Positions 16,469-23,080 of a DNA stretch of 23,080 nucleotides are shown here, one piece after another. The translations under genes and the position numbers were made by a program. Position 1 is the first letter of the stretch. Every line of letters starts with the position of its first letter. The stretch is taken from assembly GCA_964342485.1 (NCBI GenBank), contig CAYFFO010000032.1, positions 1 to 23,080 of the forward strand, read 5' to 3'. The notes beneath the pieces were generated by a model that saw only the letters and a program-made list of their open reading frames with translations, did no database searches and had not been told where the DNA came from. The DNA comes from CAYFFO01 sp964342485 (GTDB lineage: Bacteria; Chloroflexota; Dehalococcoidia; Lucifugimonadales; CAJWER01).

Positions 16469-18238
16469 ATGACATTAAATTCCATTGATCGTCTTGGTGA
16501 CCGTTGGCTCACTGGTTCACCTACATACATTCCAAACCTCGAAGGAAGTCACCCATTATCTAGCCTATCTGACACGGCCAAGAAAGGGCACTGGCGAAAA
16601 CTGAAATACAAAACAGAAGATTTAGAGGGAATCATGTTATTAGCAGGACCTGAAACTGGTGCTCCAAATATTACTATACCCCTAAATTGTAAAGGATGGC
16701 ATTCTATATCTATTGGAGTGTTGGCTGAAAACGAACCCGTAAGATTGTTAGTTAGACTCACGGACTCAAAAACGTTTTCAGTACTAACATTGAATGGTGA
16801 GGAAAACAAAAATAAGGAACAAGAACTTACAGAACTTTTCTTTAAAATATCGGATATTACTGAACAGGATTTGATTATAGGACAAATTTCCTGGCAAGTA
16901 TCTGGAGGAGTTAGTCAGAATTTCACCCAATCCACGACCGCTTCCATAGCCTATATCAAACTGATACCACTTTCTTCTGAAGAACAAAAAGACTACATCA
17001 AAGACCTAAAAAGAACCGATACACGTTCATTATTTGCCCATAATGATGCGCACACAGTCCACTATGCCAGCCGACCAACCACAAATGAAGAAATAAGAAG
17101 ACACTTAGAGAATTACCGTGACTCCGATATATCAAGACTATACTGGGAAGCGGGTCAAGGCCAACAAACATTCTACTTTTCTAAAATCGGCACACCTATG
17201 ACAGCAGACAACATTGATGATTTCCCAAGGCAAGGTGATAGATTATTTGCAGAAAGTTGGAGAATTTTCCGTGATAGAAAGGTAGACCCGTTTGAATTGG
17301 CATTAGAGTACGCTCATCAACTAGGCATCGAATTCCATGCATGCTATAGGCCAGCTGGGTTTCACTTCCCTCCTCAACATAACCATTTCACCGCAGGGAG
17401 TACCTTTTACCAAGACAATCAAGAACTCCGATGTAAAAATAAATATGGTGATCCTACACCGAGAATATCTTATGCCTATTCGGAAACCAGAAATTTTGTA
17501 ATATCTCTTATTAAGGAAATCGCTTCTTTCAAAATAGATGGAATCTGTATCCTATATAACAGACGCCCTCCACTGGTCGAATATGATGACCCGTTAATTG
17601 AGTCGTTTAAAAATGAATATAATATAGATCCTAGAGATTTAGACGATTTAGACACTAGATGGTTATCTCATAAATCTGAAGCCCTGACCTCATTTCACAG
17701 AGAATTGCGTAAAGCATTGGATCAAATATCAGAACAACGTACCCTAGGTACCAAACTTGAAATCTCAACTATAGTAATGAGCAATCATTTAGAGAACTTA
17801 CAATACGGTATGGATCTGCAAACATGGATCAATGAAGATCTGGTAGACACAATAATCCCATATCATTCTAACCTTAACCTTGACAGTTCTCAGCCATCAT
17901 GGGACAGACCAGAAGCTATAGATTACTTCCTATCGTTAACTAACAATACTAAATGTAAACTTGCTCCTAATTTGATGCCCAGGGAAATTACATCCGAACA
18001 ATATCGAGAAAGATCTCATGCTTTATACAGTCGTGGTGTCCAAAATCTATTCTTGTGGGACACGGATATTCAGCAACCAAGAATCAATAATAGCGGACCC
18101 TGGGAAACAGCTAGACGTCTTGGTCATAAAGATGAAATCGATTCATGGAAATCTTCTGGATCACAGAGTTTAGCTCCTACCACAAAGAAGTTACTTACTC
18201 TTGATGACTGGGACTTATCCTATGAAACGCCAGGGTAA
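16469..18238 (+). CDS. Glycoside hydrolase-like protein (TIM-barrel, family 10-like 'GHL')
   Basis: A 589-residue protein without a signal peptide. Residues 1-170 form a beta-rich N-terminal domain. From about residue 191 (HNDAHTVHYASRPTTNEEI) a TIM-barrel pattern runs to about 560, with LYWEAGQG, LGIEFHACYRP, SYAYSETRNFVISLIKEI, DGICILYNRRPPLVEY and LTSFHRELRKALD. This pattern recalls 'family 10 glycosylhydrolase'-like (GHL) proteins common in Planctomycetota, Verrucomicrobiota and marine Chloroflexota. The acid residues of typical glycosidases are not obvious at the DGICILYNRRPP strand, so activity is uncertain. AGGAG five bases before the ATG supports the start. It is followed after 44 bases by a DmpA-type peptidase, probably in the same operon. 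Substrate and reaction unknown. Confidence 0.6.
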   Translation: MTLNSIDRLGDRWLTGSPTYIPNLEGSHPLSSLSDTAKKGHWRKLKYKTEDLEGIMLLAGPETGAPNITIPLNCKGWHSISIGVLAENEPVRLLVRLTDSKTFSVLTLNGEENKNKEQELTELFFKISDITEQDLIIGQISWQVSGGVSQNFTQSTTASIAYIKLIPLSSEEQKDYIKDLKRTDTRSLFAHNDAHTVHYASRPTTNEEIRRHLENYRDSDISRLYWEAGQGQQTFYFSKIGTPMTADNIDDFPRQGDRLFAESWRIFRDRKVDPFELALEYAHQLGIEFHACYRPAGFHFPPQHNHFTAGSTFYQDNQELRCKNKYGDPTPRISYAYSETRNFVISLIKEIASFKIDGICILYNRRPPLVEYDDPLIESFKNEYNIDPRDLDDLDTRWLSHKSEALTSFHRELRKALDQISEQRTLGTKLEISTIVMSNHLENLQYGMDLQTWINEDLVDTIIPYHSNLNLDSSQPSWDRPEAIDYFLSLTNNTKCKLAPNLMPREITSEQYRERSHALYSRGVQNLFLWDTDIQQPRINNSGPWETARRLGHKDEIDSWKSSGSQSLAPTTKKLLTLDDWDLSYETPG

Positions 18239-18282
18239 AGTAAACCGATAAACATGAAATATCAAATGGAGACTTATTGACT

Positions 18283-19326
18283 ATGATTATCAGACCTAGA
18301 TCTGAAGACCTTGGTATTGAATCAGGGATTCTGGAAAGAGGCATCAATAACAGTATTACTGATGTACCTGAAGTATCCGTAGGTCACATCACACTTGTTA
18401 ATGGTGATGGGCCGTTGGAAATAGGGCAAGGACCTATACGCACAGGGATTACAGTAATTTTGCCGCATCAAGAAAATATCTTCCAGAGAAAAGTTACCGG
18501 TGCAGTTCACGTATTAAATGGTTTTGGTAAAGCTGTAGGGTTTTTACAGGTAGCAGAGCTCGGAGAAATAGAAAGTCCAATAGGATTAACGAGTACACTG
18601 AGCATTTGGAATGTCGCTAACGGCTTGATAGATTACCTATCAGCACAGAATCCAGGTGTTTACTCCTTCAACCCTTTAGTTGGTGAATGTAATGACGGTT
18701 TCCTTAATGATATTGTGGGTAGACATGTAAACAGAGAGCACGTCCTTGAAGCACTATCATCTGCTTGTTCTCCCAATACTGAAGAAGGTAATGTAGGAGC
18801 AGGGACAGGTATGACAGGGTTTGGTTGGAAAGGTGGGATTGGAACCTCATCCCGAACTTGCATAATAAATGACAAAAAATATACGCTGGGAGTTATGACT
18901 CTCACTAACACAGGAGATCCTCGTGAATTCAGGATCAATGGTACAAAGATTGGGAAAAGCTTGCAGCCACCGCTCGATAAATTTGATCCTACTAAAGCCG
19001 GTGGTTCTATTATGATGGTAGTAGCAACCGATGCCCCAATAGATTCAAGACAGTTGACCCGCGTAGGGAAGCGGGCAGCACTTGGCCTGGCCAGAGCTGG
19101 AGGTATCGCTGATCATAGCAGCGGCGACTTCATCATAGCTTTCTCAAACTCAACCAATCTCCCTATACTGGATGACACAGCACTTACACCATTGTTTAGA
19201 GGAGCAGTTGAAGCTACAGACGAGGCGATAGTGAACTCGGTTCTCCGCGCCGAGACTTTAATCGGTCGAGACGGCAACACCAGACACGGCATACCAATAG
19301 ACGAAGTGAAGCGTCTTATAAATTGA
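18283..19326 (+). CDS. P1 family peptidase (DmpA-like beta-aminopeptidase / D-esterase)
   Basis: A 347-residue Ntn-hydrolase of MEROPS family P1 (DmpA, beta-peptidyl aminopeptidase). These are made as a precursor that cleaves itself before a Ser or Thr, which becomes the nucleophile of the mature enzyme. The family opening NSITDVPEVSVGHITL is present, as is NVGAGTGMTGFGWKGGIGTSS. The self-cleavage site is in AGGSIMMVVATDAP, with Ser244 the expected nucleophile, and LARAGG plus SSGDFIIAFS complete the pattern. Family members release N-terminal L-, D- or beta-amino acids from peptides and amides. There is no signal peptide, so it acts in the cytoplasm. ATG at 18283 (GGAGA ten bases upstream) is preferred to the TTG at 18277. 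Ends nine bases before the converging phosphodiesterase gene. Confidence 0.9.
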   Translation: MIIRPRSEDLGIESGILERGINNSITDVPEVSVGHITLVNGDGPLEIGQGPIRTGITVILPHQENIFQRKVTGAVHVLNGFGKAVGFLQVAELGEIESPIGLTSTLSIWNVANGLIDYLSAQNPGVYSFNPLVGECNDGFLNDIVGRHVNREHVLEALSSACSPNTEEGNVGAGTGMTGFGWKGGIGTSSRTCIINDKKYTLGVMTLTNTGDPREFRINGTKIGKSLQPPLDKFDPTKAGGSIMMVVATDAPIDSRQLTRVGKRAALGLARAGGIADHSSGDFIIAFSNSTNLPILDDTALTPLFRGAVEATDEAIVNSVLRAETLIGRDGNTRHGIPIDEVKRLIN

Positions 19327-19335
19327 GGTTTTAGA

Positions 19336-20796
19336 TTAGGATTCATCTGGAAATAATCCAGTCGAATTCCCCTCATCTACATATGTAGTAGAACCTACTT
19401 GCGACACTGTGATCGACTGTCTATATATACCATTATCAAATATTCTCTCTGTCAAGTGTGACTTGGTAGAATATTTCTGTGTATCAAAATCGGTCATCAA
19501 GGCCTCATCTAATACCCTGCCGTCCATTGGACCCAGTGGGTCTACCTGCAATAAATGCAATATGGTGGGCATTATGTCGACGTTTCCGCTAGCAACTTCA
19601 GATACCACGCCTTTCTTGAAATTCGGACCTCTTACAATCAGGCCACACCGTTGTTCATGCCGACTCATCGAACCATGATTGCCCTGCCCTGGCTCTTTAC
19701 CAGTGTTAAACATGTAACCAGGGTATCCCCCAGGATTTAGACTGGAGTCCCATTTAAACGACATCGATAAATCAGGTGCACGTTTGCCCTCTACTCCCAC
19801 CAGACTCGCAGGTAACAAACCGTCTAAGTTGCCTGCTGTATCGGAAGATACCATGGAGCCACACCAAGGTTGATTCATTAACCAACAGGCGAGACGATCA
19901 GACGTAGAAAAATCATGGTCAGCGACATAGAAAAGCACCGAGCCCCCATTCGGAGCAACCATCACACCACCTTTTTCAGATGTAGCAGGAAATCCAGCCT
20001 TCACCACGAGCGATTCTATATCCAAAATATCTGAGGCCGTGGAATAACCATGATCGGATGCTACTATCACATCCGTGTTTGCTGTCCTGCCCGTCTTATC
20101 AAGCCATTCCAAAATGCGCCCAAACTGCCGGTCAGCCACAGCTAATCCTCTATTACCAAGGACAGAACCTACCCCAGCTTCATGTTGGCTTTTATCTGGC
20201 TCCAGACTCCATATAAGAGCAACTTCTGGATCAAAACTTTCAAGCACTTGTCCAAGTAAAATATCGACACCTCTAGCAATCCTATCCTCAGCAGGCAATG
20301 GTGTATCATCAGGCCATTCCCCAAATCGCTCAATAATCTTACTATGAAGGCTGGGAGGTTGGCAGAAATCGGGGTGGATTGCAGCACCCCCTACAATATC
20401 GGCATGGGGATTATGTAAAAAGGCATTTCCGCTAGACCCAGTACCGATCGCTATATATTCTTTACCGGAAACGCTTAGGGTTTCTGCTAAATTAGGAACA
20501 AGTAGGATCTCACCTGTTTCTTCAAACAATTCACCAAGTTCCGGGCGGAGGGCAGGTAAAATACGTCCAGGATGAAAGCTACGATCCAAAAAATTATTTC
20601 CTGCAATACCATGACCACCCGGATAACGACCAGTGGTGATACTCGCAACATTTACTCTGGTGACAGTGGGAAATACCGAATGGTGATTTTCAAAGCGTAC
20701 GCCACCATCAGCAAATGAAGCTAAATTGGGCATAAGACCATGCGAGACCTGGGACATTTGGAGCCCATCGAACACGAAGATAAGAATTTGATTCAT
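19336..20796 (-). CDS. Alkaline phosphatase superfamily enzyme (nucleotide pyrophosphatase/phosphodiesterase-like)
   Basis: A 486-residue member of the type I phosphodiesterase/nucleotide pyrophosphatase branch, related also to phosphonoacetate hydrolase. The two-metal site is complete: Asp10 in VFDG, the nucleophile Thr46 in FPTVTRVN, Asp201 and His205 in EPDKSQHEAG, Asp248-His249 in ASDHG, and His374 in GNHGSMS. The TTGRYPGGHGIAGNNF segment is characteristic of the group. Such enzymes split phosphodiester, pyrophosphate or phosphonate bonds to release phosphate or nucleoside monophosphates. There is no signal peptide. GGGGAAA just upstream of the ATG serves as ribosome binding site. It follows the gamma-glutamyltransferase gene by 85 bases on the same strand and may share its transcript. 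Exact substrate unknown. Confidence 0.85.
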   Translation of the reverse strand: MNQILIFVFDGLQMSQVSHGLMPNLASFADGGVRFENHHSVFPTVTRVNVASITTGRYPGGHGIAGNNFLDRSFHPGRILPALRPELGELFEETGEILLVPNLAETLSVSGKEYIAIGTGSSGNAFLHNPHADIVGGAAIHPDFCQPPSLHSKIIERFGEWPDDTPLPAEDRIARGVDILLGQVLESFDPEVALIWSLEPDKSQHEAGVGSVLGNRGLAVADRQFGRILEWLDKTGRTANTDVIVASDHGYSTASDILDIESLVVKAGFPATSEKGGVMVAPNGGSVLFYVADHDFSTSDRLACWLMNQPWCGSMVSSDTAGNLDGLLPASLVGVEGKRAPDLSMSFKWDSSLNPGGYPGYMFNTGKEPGQGNHGSMSRHEQRCGLIVRGPNFKKGVVSEVASGNVDIMPTILHLLQVDPLGPMDGRVLDEALMTDFDTQKYSTKSHLTERIFDNGIYRQSITVSQVGSTTYVDEGNSTGLFPDES

Positions 20797-20881
20797 TATG
20801 ATTTCCCCTATATGAGAACAAGGAAATACAGTGCATTAAATAGAGGGGAAACTACATCTTTAAAACTACCAGTATCCATTA

Positions 20882-22522
20882 TCAATAACCCAAAGCGAGT
20901 CCATCACGACGTGGATCTGCAGCACCTTGGAATATTCCTTCTGTAAAATTAAACTCAATAGCCTGTGCTCCGCCAACGATCCTTGACCATGCGGGCAATA
21001 GGTTAATATCATGCCCTTTAAGCTCTAACGCCTGTCGTACATTTAATGGAAATCTTTCTTCCATATCAACATTTTTACCTGTAGACACTCTGAACCTTGG
21101 GGCATCTATTGCCTGTTGAACATTCATACCATGGTCGAGAACATTAGTTAGGAACTGAGGTGTCGTTTGTAGAATTCCCCAGCTACCAGGCGTTCCAATA
21201 CTCAAAAAGAATTTCCCATCCCTAAATGTTTGAGTCGGTGCTACTACAAAATCAACCCTTTTCCCAGGCGCTATTCTGTTTGGGCTACTTTCTTCCAATT
21301 CAAAATAACTCGCCATATTATTGAGGAATATACCAGTATTTCCAACCGCAGCGCCCGCTCCAAAACCTCCTCCTAAAGTTTGAGTCACTGAAACCACGTT
21401 CCCGTCTCTATCAGCCACGGAAAAATGGGTAGTCATGCCAGCATCAAATTCTTCTGGACTACCTGGAGTAAGAGCACCTATCGGACGATGTGTTGCATAA
21501 TGCTCTCCAGGAACTATCGAAACGGTATCTCGTTCTATACGCTGGCGCTGTTTGACAGCATAATTTTCAGAAAGCAGGCCTTTTAAAGGAGCCTCTACAT
21601 AATCAGGATCACCAGCCCAAGTGATTCTATCTGTGATACACAGCTTTGCTGTTTCTATGAAAAGATGCAGCGCTTCAGCATCCTGAAACGCTCGATCATC
21701 CGAATCTAGACCTTCCAAAGTTTTCAATATTTGTAAAACTTGGAAAGAACTGCAGTTCGGAGGGGTCGTATATACTTTATATCCTCTATAATTCACACTA
21801 ATTGGGTCAACCCATCGAGCGCGATAATCTTCGAAATCTTCCTCCGTATACAGCCCCCCTAATTCTTGATTTCCCTGAATTAAACGTCTGCCCAGTTCGC
21901 CACCATAAATCGAATCATGTCCTTCTTTTATAATCTTACGGAATGAATCTGCAAGCAGAGGCATCTTCAACCTATCTCCAGGTTTAGGGGGTAAACCAGT
22001 AGGACCAAGAATAATATCCTTAGAAGGGTATTTCCGAAGTAATGCCTGAACATCTTTAATAATTTCACTATTCAAATAGGTGATAGGAAAACCGTTCTCT
22101 GCATAGTCTATCGCCTGTGAAAACAGGACTTCTCTATCAAAAGTCCCGTAATGTTCATGCATAGTCAACCAGCCAGAAAGATTTCCAGGTACCATTGCCG
22201 ACTTAATCCCATTATCCTTGCTATCAACAGTAAACGCCTCAGGATTAGCTTTAAGTGGAGCCCTACCAGAAAAATCGATGGATCTAACTCTATTTTCCGC
22301 TGCTATATATGCTAATGCTACCCCAATACCTCCTACACCAGACATATATGGTTCTACTACATTAAGAGTAGAAGCGGTAGCAACTACTGCGTCAAAAGCA
22401 TTGCCTCCGTCTTGAAGTATTCGAAGTCCAGATAGAGAGGCAAGTGGATGTGCTGAAGAAACCATCCCATGTGTCCCCATCGCTACTGGCCGTGAAGCGG
22501 AAGGATACCTGTAAGAATTCAC
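20882..22522 (-). CDS. Gamma-glutamyltransferase family protein
   Basis: A 546-residue Ntn-hydrolase of the gamma-glutamyltransferase family, which cleaves or transfers gamma-glutamyl (or related acyl) groups. The precursor self-cleaves before a threonine; here the site is in AGMTTHFSVADRDGN, with Thr364 as nucleophile. GGNAFDAVVATA, the SGVGGIG loop, and GFGAGAAVGNTGIFLNN complete the signature. The substrate Arg lies in DFSGRAPLKA, a form seen in YwrD-like members rather than classical glutathione hydrolases. There is no signal peptide, so a cytoplasmic enzyme is expected. Starts with GTG; GGAG lies eight bases before it. Upstream is the rRNA promoter region, transcribed divergently. Function could be glutathione, gamma-glutamyl peptide or lactam hydrolysis. 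Confidence 0.9.
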   Translation of the reverse strand: MNSYRYPSASRPVAMGTHGMVSSAHPLASLSGLRILQDGGNAFDAVVATASTLNVVEPYMSGVGGIGVALAYIAAENRVRSIDFSGRAPLKANPEAFTVDSKDNGIKSAMVPGNLSGWLTMHEHYGTFDREVLFSQAIDYAENGFPITYLNSEIIKDVQALLRKYPSKDIILGPTGLPPKPGDRLKMPLLADSFRKIIKEGHDSIYGGELGRRLIQGNQELGGLYTEEDFEDYRARWVDPISVNYRGYKVYTTPPNCSSFQVLQILKTLEGLDSDDRAFQDAEALHLFIETAKLCITDRITWAGDPDYVEAPLKGLLSENYAVKQRQRIERDTVSIVPGEHYATHRPIGALTPGSPEEFDAGMTTHFSVADRDGNVVSVTQTLGGGFGAGAAVGNTGIFLNNMASYFELEESSPNRIAPGKRVDFVVAPTQTFRDGKFFLSIGTPGSWGILQTTPQFLTNVLDHGMNVQQAIDAPRFRVSTGKNVDMEERFPLNVRQALELKGHDINLLPAWSRIVGGAQAIEFNFTEGIFQGAADPRRDGLALGY

Positions 22523-22634
22523 ATTGATCTCCTAAACATATACAACTATAAAGATGCAAGCTAATGTTTGAAGAATAATAAGTCAAGTTTTATAATTTTT
22601 CTCTAACTACAACAAAATTCCCATCATAAGTTTA

Positions 22635-22662
22635 TTGACCCGTACGGTGAACTTGGTGTAAT
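22635..22662 (+). promoter_or_regulatory. Probable rRNA promoter
   Basis: TTGACC (five of six to TTGACA; 22635-22640), a 16-base spacer and TGTAAT (five of six to TATAAT; 22657-22662) lie about 120 bases before the 16S gene. It is the best sigma70-type match in the 261-base gap between the divergent gamma-glutamyltransferase start and the 16S gene. The rest of that gap holds the GTG-proximal GGAG site and a leader hairpin. Confidence 0.55.
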
Positions 22663-22687
22663 CTTATAAGGTTCAGTATTAATACAC

Positions 22688-22709
22688 GTTCAAAAGTTAT
22701 TGTTTGAGC
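22688..22709 (+). repeat. Hairpin in the 16S leader
   Basis: GTTCAAA (22688-22694) can pair with TTTGAGC (22703-22709), with one G-U pair and an eight-base loop. It lies between the proposed promoter and mature 16S, and could be part of pre-rRNA processing or antitermination. No clear boxA was seen. Confidence 0.3.
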
Positions 22710-22783
22710 CAGACAGTTTCTAGAATTTTGATACTGAAATGGATTCAGATCCTTAACAATTGAATAGTGGAAGGAAACGAAAT

Positions 22784-23080
<297 letters not shown>

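Noticed and set aside
20075..20347. 90-residue plus-strand open frame opposite the phosphodiesterase
   Set aside because: Mirror frame of conserved metal-site region; no start site or motif.
22523..22783. tRNA or small protein gene between gamma-glutamyltransferase and 16S
   Set aside because: No cloverleaf pattern and no open frame with a ribosome site; only promoter and leader elements are visible.

Overview
The window is AT-rich bacterial DNA (roughly 35-40% GC by eye, standard code). It ends in the first ~300 bases of a 16S rRNA gene whose opening (GGACGAACGCTGGCGG, then CTAATGCATGCAAGTCGAACG) looks like Chloroflexota. That, the mix of CoA ligases, CaiB-type CoA transferase, acyl-CoA dehydrogenase, RraA-like and D-amino-acid-type enzymes, and an RND pump without adaptor or outer-membrane partner, suggest a marine SAR202-type Chloroflexota. 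The taxonomic call is an inference; the 16S fragment would settle it.

Left part (1-5985, all +): the 3' end of a short-chain dehydrogenase; a pair of membrane-anchored proteins resembling the CcmI-like helper and the 'carboxypeptidase-regulatory-like' protein found with cytochrome c maturation genes in Chloroflexota, but with no ccm gene in view; an RraA-family aldolase-like protein; and a large RND permease.

Middle part (6100-13233, mostly +): a D-threonine aldolase/D-serine dehydratase-like PLP enzyme with an altered metal site, a class III (CaiB/BaiF) CoA transferase and an acyl-CoA ligase, closely spaced. The CoA transferase has no ATG/GTG/TTG start for its first 84 residues and appears to begin at an ATA codon behind an AGGA site. 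Next come a small minus-strand protein that may be a dimeric alpha/beta barrel, and a tightly coupled ABC ATPase / permease / acyl-CoA dehydrogenase operon (ATGA and TGATG overlaps).

Right part (13294-23080): acetyl-CoA synthetase and an UppP-like phosphatase (both -); a TIM-barrel glycosidase-like protein followed by a P1 (DmpA) peptidase (+); a nucleotide pyrophosphatase/phosphodiesterase-like enzyme behind a gamma-glutamyltransferase (-); then a rRNA promoter, a leader and the 16S gene (+). The set reads as scavenging and CoA-dependent breakdown of small organic acids, amino acids and peptides, with acetate entering as acetyl-CoA. No mobile element, CRISPR array or tRNA was seen. I found no wholly new system; the most unusual points are the ATA-started CoA transferase, the YxD metal site of the D-amino-acid enzyme, the orphan CcmI-like pair and the ABC/acyl-CoA dehydrogenase coupling.
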